Below, in pieces: positions 22,901 to 33,879 of a DNA stretch of 64,000 nucleotides. Below the pieces are notes generated by a model that did not search any database, was not told the origin of the DNA, and saw only the letters and a program-made list of their open reading frames with translations. The DNA comes from Welwitschia mirabilis. Lineage: Eukaryota > Gnetophyta > Gnetopsida > Welwitschiales. Where the stretch lies: positions 263,342,971-263,406,970 of the forward strand of contig JBOZIK010000001.1 of the NCBI GenBank assembly GCA_051453625.1, given 5' to 3'. The translations under genes were made by a program, and so were the position numbers. Each line of letters starts with the position of its first letter. Positions within the stretch are counted from its first letter, which is position 1.

Positions 22901-23309
22901 TTGCAGCGATGGAGGAATTAATTAAAATTCCCCACGGTGAGCCATTTAGATTTAACTGTCACTATCCTCTATCATTATTCTAATATAAATACTTTATATT
23001 GATTATTTTGGGGACTATAAATGTTTATTATAGTTCAACCTTCTTATTTAACGAAAATTATGATGTGGTTCTTCTGTTAATCAGATCTACCTCCTTTTTT
23101 GTGAATACCTTGAGGCCTCTAGAATTACCTTGGACTACATAGGTAAAGGAATTTTATTGCTGTCCTAAACTCACTTTTTTATACCATTTTTTTATTTTTA
23201 TTTCCTACAGACAAACTAAATCAATATTAAATTAATTGATAAGATTTCTTAGGGTCTTTTTCTTATAGGAGGACACTAATTTCCTACAATTCCATGTGAG
23301 ATAATTCAT
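19990..23309 (-). pseudogene. LINE ORF2 pseudogene: endonuclease, RT, zf-RVT
   Basis: The start ATG at 23,309 reads MNYLTWNCRKL, the usual endonuclease opening. There follow VQGNSRGLKVF (about 23,120), WLTVGNFN (22,930; family GDFN), KYTWSNRRTCNNLIMSRIDK (about 22,760-22,815) and LNHHPIKF (family SDHxP). RT: MKNNRAPGPNGWSVELFK (about 22,000), NQIGFIRFRYIQNQILLTHE, KLNITKAYDLISWQ (21,590-21,640), GLRQEDPLFPYLF (about 21,430-21,470) and an intact YVDD at 21,327-21,338. Zinc-binding RT tail: HHLFHKCTWSKEL near 20,400. The reading frame shifts between these blocks and stops replace Gln and Trp codons. It copied LINE RNA into DNA at nicked targets; this copy is inactive. Confidence 0.88.
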
Positions 23310-23599
23310 TAAAGGTGTTTTTACCCCTTTTTATATGCTTAACTTTTTCTTAACATATCTATAATTATGGCTGAGGAGTATTAGCAACATTCTCTATTAT
23401 TTTTCTTTCTCAAAGGTTTCTATTGTTGTGCCTCCGTTTCACTTTAGTTTCTACATCATTAGTTTCATTACTATTTGGTGGTTGTTGGGTGTCTTCTTTT
23501 TTTACAAGAGGTTAAAAAGGATTATACTTCTTTTTTTATATCATCTTCTCCTTACTGTTTCTAGTTTCCTTAGGGAAAATAGTAGTACTTTTCCAGTGT

Positions 23600-24480
23600 T
23601 TTCATTTCTTTGTTTATGTTGGCATATGCTTTGATTATGTTTGGTCTTCTCACAAAAAGTATAGATTTCCTTTTTCTTTTTCTTAATGTCAATCAACAAT
23701 TTTCTACATTATTCTCTTGAATTACTTATTCTACTACAATGTAAAGATTTCATTTTAAAAGAAATACATCTTTCTGAAATGTGCCCTGATTTTTCAAAAA
23801 TCATATGTGGGACCAGAAGTCCCTCATAAGTAACTTCAAGCTCATAAGTACTACATTTAGGTCTAAATTTTATGGATTGAATCTTATTGTGTCTTATAGA
23901 CTCATCCATATATAAAATCTGGTAAGAACTAATCTTGTATATTTGGTAGTAATCCTATATAGTTTTATTAGTTCACTAAAATGAACAGCAATTTTTCTTA
24001 AGAGATCTTAATCCTAAAACTCCAATGGGAACTTATGGATGCAAATCTAAATCAGTAGTCTTTTAAATAGGTTTAGGTCCAATTGCACCCTTGACGTCCA
24101 TTTGGCTAGGGCAAGATCTTGAACCCTAAAGGACCAAGATTCTGTCATAATTATTTCATCCAATCTCATTTGTTGTCTAACTAGAATAACACTCATCCTT
24201 TTGGCATAGCAATAACATTGACTTTACTAACTCCCATCCATTTAGTTATCACTCATTCATGGATCCGATCTAGCCTTGGTCGTACGCCAAATGAAATGAA
24301 CTTTCTAATTAAATTGTATTAAAGTTTCTTCTTGATCTCATAGCAAGCATCTTCATCAATGTCCAAAACTAAGAATTTCCCTTGCCCAGAGAACTGAGTC
24401 TTTTCTATTTTAGGGCTAAACCCCTCGAAAAAAATCATAAAAATGGATCAGAACCAAGATTTTAAAATACTCTACAACTT
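23600..24480 (-). pseudogene. LINE ORF1 pseudogene (DUF4283-like, zinc knuckle)
   Basis: The minus strand 24,200-24,400 reads ACYEIKKKL, YNLIRKFISFGVRPRLDRIH, ITKWMGVSKVNVIAMPKG, then LGPLGFKILP. This resembles the W...KVNxIxLPxGFxxFxF...GPW layout of plant LINE ORF1. Towards 23,770-23,830 VTYEGLLVPHMIFEKSGHIS, then ERC, is the CCHC knuckle with its first two Cys lost. A second copy of the first part lies at 25,332-25,690. ORF1 binds the element RNA. Confidence 0.7.
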
Positions 24481-24640
24481 ACCAGTAGAAAGACCATCTA
24501 CTGGCTAAAATTACCCTTGTACTCTATGACTAGGGACCGAAACCACCCCTGCCTATCTCCAACCCTCTAAGCCTCACTCCCTCCTATATACTAAATCTAT
24601 TGAATCCTAACAAAGCTCCAAAACCCTAGCAGATCTCCAA

Positions 24641-25041
24641 ATTTTTTAAGTATTAGTTCATTTAAGCTTTATTAAGGTCATAAAGATTAAGTCCTTTTAT
24701 TTGAGTTATATGCAAATAAAGGTAATAAACCACCATCATCTTAGCTTACTCTAGGTTATAACATGATCTAGGTAAATTAATATTCCATGTACCTTCATTA
24801 AATAGAATACAAAAGGATTTCAATAATTATAAAACCTTAATATGCTCATACTTTTAATAATCATTAATAATACTTTAAGCCTTGCAAATTTATTTTAAAG
24901 TAAAAGATCATAAAATGGAATAGCCTTAAGATAAAAATCAGTGAAAAAAAACACTACAATGCTAGGTTTCTAAATTTTGGAATTTTCTTGATTAATCCTG
25001 TTTAAAAATAATGCTTTAAGAATCACTATTACCCAAACATT
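24641..25041. other. Interval between two LINE copies
   Basis: AT-rich; may include the 5' UTR of LINE copy 2. No feature recognised. Confidence 0.3.
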
Positions 25042-25870
25042 TTTCTCCTTTTTTTTTTGAAAAAAGTATGTATATTAATTTAGGAAATGTACATCAGCAG
25101 GTGAAAATGCCCGAGAATAAAAGTAGAACTGAACTATTTATAATACGGGAGTAATCTACTAGCTGATAAAGGGAGACTTGAATAGTAAGCCAAAATGGAG
25201 GCAAAACTGCCCCTCGACGATGTAGTCACATNNNNNNNNNNNNNNNNNNNNNNNNNNNNNNNNNNNNNNNNNNNNNNNNNNNNNNNNNNNNNNNNNNNNN
25301 NNNNNNNNNNNNNNNNNNNNNNNNNNNNNNNTAAAACTCTAATAGAGAATTGTAGATATAAATCCAAATCAGTAACCTCTTGAAGAACTAATATCCTCTT
25401 GTGATTATTTCATCTTGATCTCATTCATCATCTAACTGGAATAGAACCAACCCTTCCAATATAGTAATAACATTGACTTTACTAACTTCCATCCAACTAG
25501 TTGTCAACCATTCACGAGTCAGATCTAGCCTTGGTTATGGACCAAATGAGATGAACTTTTTGATTAAATTGTACTAAAGCTTCTTCTTGATTTCACAGTA
25601 GGCATCTTCATCAATGTTCAAAACTAGGGATTTCCTTCCCTGGAGAACTAAGTCTTCTCTGAATTAAAATTGAGATTTAAAATATTCTATAATTTACCTA
25701 TAAAAATACTGTCTAGTAGCTAAAATCGTTCCCATACTTCATGACTAGATACTGAAGCTACCCTCATTGATTTGTGGCCTTCCCAGCCTCACTCCCTTCT
25801 ATGCTCTAGATCCATTGAACCCTAGCAGAGTTACAAAACCCTAGCAGAGCCTCTTCTTAAAGGACCTCCT
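25042..25870 (-). mobile_element. Second LINE, head-to-tail with the first, mostly missing
   Basis: The 3' end at about 25,042-25,110 (plus: tttttttgaaaaaagtatg, then aaatgtacatcagcaggtga and aaatgccc) matches the end of LINE copy 2. Across the gap, 25,332-25,870 (minus) matches its ORF1 part: YCEIKKKL, KFISFG, PRLDLTREW, SWMEVSKVNVIT. ORF2 is absent from what is assembled. It was either lost by internal deletion or collapsed in the 100-N gap at 25,232-25,331. Confidence 0.75.
25232..25331. other. Assembly gap (100 N, default size)
   Basis: Exactly 100 N usually means unknown length. It interrupts the second LINE between its 3' tail and its ORF1. Confidence 0.9.
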
Positions 25871-28079
25871 TGTTTGAGTAGTTAAATGTATTATACTTTC
25901 TAATACTTGATACCTATTTTAAATGTGATAAATGTGGATACAATCCTTGCTTAACTAGTGAAATATCTCAACCTTTCTCAAACTTACTTTTAATGCAACT
26001 TAGTTGAACATAGTTTAGGAATTACCCTACGAAGAAAGATAATTCTTTAATAAATGAAAAATCTCTAATGAAAGATGCTCATTCTATAGAAAATCAATCT
26101 ATGATTTTGATTTCTCAAACTCTAAAGTTGCTATAGGAGTTACTTATATATAGCAAAAGTATGACTTAGGTAGTAGGGACAAAAATGAAATGGAAACTCA
26201 CATCACATCTCATATGGTAGGAGGTGATTTGTAGATTATGGGTCATAAAGATAATAGAAAAATTAATTATAGTAAGGAAAAACCTAAAGTTATCTTTTTA
26301 TCATTATTCTAGTTTTTGTGGAAGGTTATTCTTCTCTTGTCCATGCTTTAATTATTTTTTTCTTTTAGTTAATACCTCTATTGGTAGTGATAACATTGTA
26401 AATACTAATAAAGAATAAATAAATTATGAGGGCTCTACTCTATATAATCTTGGAACGGATGAAGTTTATTATCTTACCATGATTAAATCCATGCCTTGTA
26501 ACATTCATAATCTAATAGATCTAATTCATAATGTTATAATTGAAAATTTTCTTCATTCTAGAAATAAGTCTTCTAATATTCTTATTATTTATGAGGTAAA
26601 GGTCTCTGGTTATCAATTACAATAGTATTTTGTATCTTTCTTTCTTTTGTTTTATGATGAACTTCTACTCATTCTATAAATAGGTATCTCTTCTATTGTT
26701 TCACCCTTTGATAAAGTAAAAGACTCAAATCATGTAGGTTAGATGTGAATTTGTAATAAGATTTAGGTGTATGTCATGTTTATCCTATCTTTTCTTTGGA
26801 TATTTTAGCTTGCCCAAAATTAGTTATGATAAATTTAGAAGTACTTACTTTAGGTGGGATTCACTTGAGCAAGAAAGCTTGATTGCATTTGAAGATAAAA
26901 AAGGTGGGCACTATAAGATTCAGTTGTAAAATTATCACATAACTTACAAATTTTTTTCCACATGGAAGGGACATGAAAAACTAAGTTATTTGATCTAAGA
27001 ATATTTAAATTAAGTTTATAGTCCTATGATGATCATTAGACTTTTGGATATCTTTTCTAAGTGTAGTTTTCTTTACTAGAAAATTACTTGCTAGTTGTAA
27101 CTTTTAAGAAGCATAGAAAGTTATTATATTATATAACCCTTTTATTCTAAATACTTCCTAGATGTATTTTAAGTTTTAAAATAATTTTATAAGTCAAATA
27201 GAGCTCCTGACATCTTTTCATCAACAAAAGCTATTCATAAATGCAAATTAGACTTTGTTAGACTTGTTGATTTGTATTGTAATTTTTGTTTACAAGTTAG
27301 CATAATTGATTCAATGATTGTTATTTGGATTAATGAAATATGAAATAACATGTTTTATTTTACATTTAAAAACACAATGCTTCCTTCCTAGTAAAACACT
27401 ATAGGAAAAGATCATTCATTCTAAAGAATATAAGAATAAAATGAAAAATAAACAACACATATAAAATCAAATGAAGTAATATGAAAAACTTGAATTCACA
27501 TAAGCCTAACTTCAAAGATTTAAGTAAGTAATTTTTCCATGAACCACCCATCAAACTAAATACTCTTATTTCTAATAATATTTTATTATTAATTCTTAAT
27601 CATTAAGTATTACATTATTTTTTAATAAATATTTTAAATATATTAATGCTTGATTTATTAACTTTTATTTCTTGTATTCGAAACAACTTAAAATTGTGCA
27701 CTTAATTTACTATAGAATTTGATACTGTACTCCAACTTTTATCATGAAATTAGAGCATTCCTATCCTATTTATTGGTTCTTCATAGTGACTTTTAACATG
27801 ACATCTAAGCTCAAGGTTTTAATTCTAAGATATAGTAGCTAAATTAGAACTTATGATTTTGTCTAAAATATAAAATGATAGTAGAAAAGACATTGATTAA
27901 TAAAAGTTTAAAAGTTGTGATAGATTAACATACCTATAAGTAAATTAAAATAAATTTATTTATTTTATTAACTAGTGATGGTAACCAATTTTATTTTTGA
28001 TGGAAGTTTTAAACTAACATCATAATAATTCACTATATTTGAAAAAGTACAAGAAGGGAGGAAGAAGAGAGATCATTAG
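25871..28079. other. AT-rich interval, no confident gene
   Basis: Plus strand 26,224-26,620 holds two consecutive open pieces (starting MICRLWVIKII and, after a stop, EGSTLYNLGTDEVYYLTM) that look more codon-like than their surroundings but match no family known to me. They may be remnants of the internal region of an LTR element. The rest has frequent stops in all frames. Confidence 0.3.
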
Positions 28080-28080
28080 T

Positions 28081-28091
28081 CTCTAATACCA
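28081..28091 (-). other. Possible LTR-element primer-binding site
   Basis: The minus strand TGGTATTAGAG matches the initiator-Met primer site TGGTATCAGAG with one C-to-T change and is preceded by TTTGATGATT. It would place an LTR above 28,093 (a tataaatag word lies at 28,174-28,182) and an internal region below it, but no protein domain was recognised there. Confidence 0.4.
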
Positions 28092-30299
28092 AATCATCAA
28101 AGTTGTGGAAATCAAAGTAGTCAATCCTTATAGAACTTAGTTCTTATAGCATTTTGTGATTTGTGTTGCATTATAAATAGAATATACTTTCATTAAAAAT
28201 CAATTCCCTATAATACTAGTTGATAAAACTAAAGGAACACACTAGGAATATTTAGATGAAAACCCAAACTATCAAAAAGAAGATCTTAACCTATAAAATA
28301 AGAAAATATCATGAAGCATCTTGGAATATGAATGGACTCCATTTTTCTTCCAAAGAACTATGATCCTATATTGTGAAGTGTTGAAACAAACAAACTAAAA
28401 TTAATAATATTCTCAAAGTAGGCATGTTAAAGAGTTTTTATAAACATCTATCAAAAGATATAGTAATAAAGCTATGAAACTAGAAAGTTTATAGCATAAT
28501 TGACATGATGTTACTTCTATCCAATATGATGTTATTGTTATCCAATAAATACAAAGTTAAGAAACTACTAAGAAGCCATGTTTTTCTCTAGGATAATATA
28601 CAAATCAACTTTTCTCCTTTTTATTTTATAGAACAATATCAATATGAAAGAGTGTTAACATCATTTCAACTACCTTTTCAATTAATAAATAATACAAAAG
28701 TGTAATTGAGATGTACTTGTTCCAAAAATCAATGTAATATGTTTTATTAAATTTTATAATAAGTAGCTTGTAAAATTAAATAAAATAAAAATAATGATTT
28801 TTTTAAAATATTAAAATACAATGGTAAAATTTTCAAAAATAAAGTTTATAAATAGGCTAAAGTTAAGACTTATTTTAAATTTTCCTACTATAAAGAAAAA
28901 GCTTTACAAGTTTGAATTGCTTATGTTTGTATAACTTCTTTTGAGTGTCCAATAAGTTTATTATTATTTCCTAAAACTCTTATACTATATAAATGACATT
29001 ATTATTATGTTATTTTATTTATTCCTCATTTTTCATTCTTCCTGTTTTCATTCTTTAATGAAAGGTGAAGATTCTTAGTTAAAAGTTATCTCTAAACTAT
29101 AAAATCTTATAACACTAGTTAAAGTGAATATTTTCCTCTAGTGTTTACATTTCAAAGGTCTTCCACTTCATTTTTGCTTATGTTATCTTAATTTTAAACC
29201 TCTTATATGATCTTACCATGATTTGAGAAACTTTTAAGAAGATTTTTAAAATTACAAGGCTATTGTACATTCTAGAGAGGGGTTAAAAAAAGAAACTTTT
29301 GAGCATGATTTTTACAATTGCAATGTTATGATTAGTTCTCTAAAGTGATCACTAACATCTTTTAAATAGAAATTCATTACACTTAAAGTATTCATTTTTA
29401 ACATTTGATAGATTAGCTCTATTAGATTTTTCATTATTATGTGATGTTATAAGGATTTTATAAGTCTAGAATTCTCTTTTACATCTAAAAGTTTTAAAAG
29501 TTTATTTTTTGATTAAAATGTTAGAGTTTTCACTAACAAAACTAGTATTTCTTTTCTTAAAGAAAAATTTTGGATTTTCTTCATCTCTATCTTTTATTTT
29601 AGTTTCCTTATCATGATCATGCTCTTTAGGCTTACGAAATTTCTAATATTTCACTAATCTAAACAAAACATTATTTTTCTATCCATTTCTTAATTAATTA
29701 GTATGTATGATCTTATTCAATATTGAGTGGATCATTATCCTTTCAAATAAGCATAAAAATACACAACCTTTTGCAAACATGGTAATGCAAATGGAAATGT
29801 TTTGTTCACTCCAAAAAACATCCATAGCATCTATGGAATAGAAACACTAATAAGTTAACATAATTTGGATATATAGTTAAAATAATAAATAAGATAAAGT
29901 AAATATAGTTAAAACAGAATACATAAATCATTTATAGTCATGCTTTATTTATTTTGCCCTCTTACTAAAGAAATTTTAAACCACTAAATAACATAATTTT
30001 ATTCATATTTAGTGGCTTTATATCAATATAACTCACATCTTCATTTCTTCCTTAAAATATTCTATCATTTTACTTGCATTTGAAGATAGTTAACTACTTA
30101 TTTTTACTTGGCTAATTAATCCTTTAATAACATTGGGAATTGTAACATTTAAATAAAAGGTTTTTTCTTTCCAATATAGTTCTCTTCCATCCTTTTATCA
30201 AATTAAAATTTTCTCTTACTCCCTAATTTAGAGAAGATTTTTTCTAGTGCCTTCTCTTGAGCTATCATGTGAATTTAGCTTATATTATTTTTAAAAATA
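28092..30299. other. AT-rich interval, possible LTR relic at its left
   Basis: Nothing beyond the possible LTR relic following the primer site was recognised. Open frames are short. Confidence 0.3.
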
Positions 30300-31300
30300 T
30301 AAACACCTATATTTTATTTTCCTAATCATTTTCTTACTTTCATAAAACTATCCTTTACATTGATATGCATCTAGTATCAACTTTAATAATTGAATTTATT
30401 TAAAGTTTTAAAGCTTTTAAACATACCTCTAAAGCTAACATATTAGCTAAAAATACTAAGATTTCATACGATTTTTGGAATTTTTTTTAAATTCTAAAGA
30501 ATAATTGTTTTTTCACTTCCTAAATTTATTTCAACATGTTCTTTAGAAGACTTTATTTTTATACTAATACTCCATAGAGAATAACTAGAATGATGTTATT
30601 TCAAAGATCTACTTATGAACTTTTAATATCTAATACTTCATTTTCTACATCTATTAATTATGGATTAAAGGGTTTTATACCATATATAATGTTTTCATGC
30701 ATATTAAAACTAACTCTAATGGCTTATTACTAAGAATAAAATTTTAATATTTTCTTCTACTTCTAATTATAGATGATTTTTGTTTTATCAACATTTATTC
30801 TTAAATTTAAATAATTATAATATTCATCTAGGGTTTAAAGGATCTCTTTAATAAGTATTTTAAATGTAAAAAATAAGTATGGAATTATCTGTAGGAAGGA
30901 GAAGATTTAGTAGGAAACCACCTAACTTAATAGAGTAATCTATTTTAATTCATCTAATCCATTAATAAAAATTTCAAATAAGGTAGGAGAAAGAGGAAAT
31001 CCTTGATTTACAAGAATTTCAATCAAAGATTTAAAAGTCTCTTTTATATTAACATCTTCGACTCTAATGATAACTTCTTCTTATAATTTTTAATTATGAA
31101 AAAGAAGATTTATAGTTAAACTTATACTAAATAAATGATGCCATAATTTTCCTTAGCATATTAAGTCACAAGAATTTATAGATTAACAAAGGAAATGAAA
31201 ATATTCTTTCTATATTTCTTCATAAAATCCAAATAGTAAGTAAAAGTGACCAAGTCAATAGTAGAAAATTTCTCTTATTTTATTTTTGTTTTATTTAATT
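30300..31300 (-). pseudogene. RT fragment of a second LINE type
   Basis: Minus-strand pieces: VNQGFPLSPTLFEIFINGLD (30,955-31,015), like GVKQGCPLSPTLFxIYIDEL; LLLPTDNSILIF (about 30,870-30,900), where YADD or FADD would be and the second Asp reads Asn (codon 30,884-30,886); LRINVDKTKII (30,772-30,810); then IILVILYGVLVWK (about 30,560-30,600) and, near 30,400-30,470, LANMLALEVCLKALKL, like the LYGxEVWG...ExGxxPIE part seen after RT in this group. The wording differs clearly from the L1-type LINEs at 10-13 kb and 19-25 kb. It resembles RT proteins abundant in gymnosperms, ferns and mosses. Broken by stops and inactive. Confidence 0.75.
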
Positions 31301-32870
31301 AAAAAGATCATTTATAATGTTACTCTCAAAAACGTAAAAGAAATATTGATAATGATGCTATAAATATATATATTTGAATCTATTTTATTATTTTTTGAGA
31401 AACATATTATAGTTTTTGTTGTTTTATATTTTCTGTTTAGATCTTTATGAAAACTCATATTTAATTTATTTCTTATTAATTCATAGGTAAAATGTCCTAT
31501 TCATTTGAAAAACACTACATTAGAATTAATCGTGTCTATTACTTTATGCATACTAAATTTTTAATACCTTTTATAACTTCTTCAAAAATTATTTATCTTG
31601 TAACATAAAAAATGACATAAATTTTTTTTCTTTTACTTAATGAAAATATTTTTAATGAAATAGTTGATTTTCCTAAAAGAAAATTTAAATTCTTATTTTT
31701 TATAATTCTAAAGTAACTACCAAAATTATGTTGTCTCATTTCTAAACATTTGAACAAATTGAGCCTTTTTTTGAATAAATGTAGGCTTCTTATTTTGAAT
31801 TAATATCTTGTAAGCTTTTATTATTGAATCTTTTTATTCATTCATTTACCTTTATATTCCACTCTAGTATTTTTTTCATTTTGTTAAAGCATATTTTATT
31901 TAGTTCTTTTTTTTTTTACATCTATTCACTTAAAGAATTATAAATAAGGTTGAAAAATATTTTCATTATGAATGTACATTATCTAAGCCTTCTGCACTTC
32001 ATCATACTACCTATGTTTTAAGTCATCTATGATTCTTTGATGGACTTTATAAAATTTCTTCTTTTATAATCTTTCAAGCTACTTCCAATAGAAAGATTCC
32101 AAAAATGATGTTTGAATTAAGCTAAATCATCATAAATTTTAAAACTCTTAATAAGATGAATAATTTGTAGATAAGTTATAAGTAATAAGTGTAATAAGTT
32201 TGATGATACCTTATAAAGATAAATAAACCCAATTCTAGAAAATCTTCACTAAGAATAAGAAAAATCCATACTCTATCATTATGAAAGAACTAGTTTTTAA
32301 ACTCTTTTATTAAAATATTCATGTTATGAAGAATGAACATAATAATGATTATTATAATCATGCATATAACATTTAACTTGATTTTATCTCAACATTTCCA
32401 CTTTCCTTTTACTTAAAACCAGTATAGAAAAACATATTTCAGTGATCTAAAATTGTTAAAATGATATCTTCAAATTAACAAGGAGAAATATGACTAAACA
32501 TTCCTAAATGATTATATATGGAAGTAAGATTTAGTGTAAACTACTAGAAAAATAAATAAAATTAACAAAAAAACAAGAGATTTAAAGTTAAACAATCTAT
32601 TTATACTTGTCATCAAAATAGTATCAATAGATTTTTTGATACTATTTTAACTAAGGCAAATTATTTCACTAAAATATCTTCTTATTCTACTTTCTTTATA
32701 ATTAAAAATAAAGAACTTAAAAAGCCTTGTTATATGAACTTCTTTTGAATATTAATCTTTTCATGTTTAAGAATAATCACATATATCAAAATCATTAAAA
32801 AATTAATATTGTTCTAAGTTGTTACCAACTTGGCCCCATTTTCAAATTGTGATATAGTATACCACATGTT
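31301..32870. other. AT-rich interval, maybe upstream part of the LINE relic
   Basis: No domain could be named. A minus-strand stretch near 31,300-31,500 has codon-like pieces that could be the RT N-terminal part of the fragment at 30.3-31.3 kb. Confidence 0.3.
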
Positions 32871-32879
32871 GTTAGAGCT

Positions 32880-33260
32880 AGATTCCTTTACCAACTAGTG
32901 CTATTGCTAGATGTCTCTAATTTCATCTCCAAATATCTCTAGTGCCACCTCCATATGTCTCCATTACCACTACCACATCCTACTACCACATCTTTCTAGT
33001 TCCACCACCACATGTCTTTGTCATATACCTTCAAAACATGGATAAAGTTTTTAAAAAATAATGGAAAAACACATAAATTTACTTATAAAATAAAAAAAAT
33101 CATAGAAGACATATTTTTCTGATAAATATAGTTAAATTAATATATTTCCTTTAATAAATTGGCTTAAAATACTTGATATAATTATTAGTTTTTACATGTT
33201 ATTATCCTTTTCACAAGACTTTTGTTAGATCCTTCACAAAAAATTGATACAAAAATGTTT
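32880..33260. repeat. CACATG-type minisatellite and flank, copy 2
   Basis: Words such as ccatatgtctcc, taccacatc and ccaccacatgtct recur between about 32,905 and 33,020. The following ~200 bp resemble those after the array at 9,895-9,995. Confidence 0.5.
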
Positions 33261-33879
33261 AACATAAAAAACTATAATGAAATATAGTTAAGAATTATGT
33301 GAAGATAATACAAACATTAAAAATTTTGGTCAAATTTTAAAAAATAATGAATTAAAATAATATTTATTTTTTTTTTGAAAAATGTAGATCCATATACCCC
33401 AACCAAAAACTAAACTTTCTCCTCAAAGTCTTGAAAAGATAGAAAATATTAATGAAGAGTTTGAGAATAAGATAATACATCTTTAGAGGAAAGAGGCTTC
33501 ATACATGTCATTTTATTAAAGAAGTATACAATAATGCAAATAAGGCTATAATTCAAGAAAAATGAAAACGTTCATTAATTGAATGTGTATTAGAAAATAA
33601 CAATGCAAATGGGATGAAAAGTGGTGATGCATCTAAAAACTAAAATAAATAAAATACCAAAGCTTATGACCTTATTTTATTAAAATTTTTATATTTTTTA
33701 AGTTTATTTATCTATTTAAATTCCATTTAAGTAAGATTTTAACTAAGTAAATACCTAAAAATCTAAGAGTTAGTATTAAAATCTCAAGTATAATTATTCA
33801 AGAAAGCATATCACAAGAAAATATCTAATTCCAATTTTTTTCCTTCCATCGGCATGCACATCTGTATTTCAAATATTTT
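33261..33879. other. AT-rich interval, nothing recognised
   Basis: Only AT-rich sequence with stops in all frames was seen. Confidence 0.4.

Larger units (their letters stand above)
18661..24640 (-). mobile_element. Plant L1-type LINE (copy 2), nearly complete but decayed
   Basis: The minus strand holds ORF1 (knuckle and DUF4283-like part), ORF2 (endonuclease, RT, zinc-binding region) and a 3' tail. The 3' end at about 18,661 reads on the plus strand ttttttcctgaaaaagagca, then aaatgtacactggggggtga and taatgccct, close to the second LINE end at 25,042. It is the best preserved LINE of the window, yet has many stops and several frameshifts. The 5' end is near 24,640. Confidence 0.85.
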
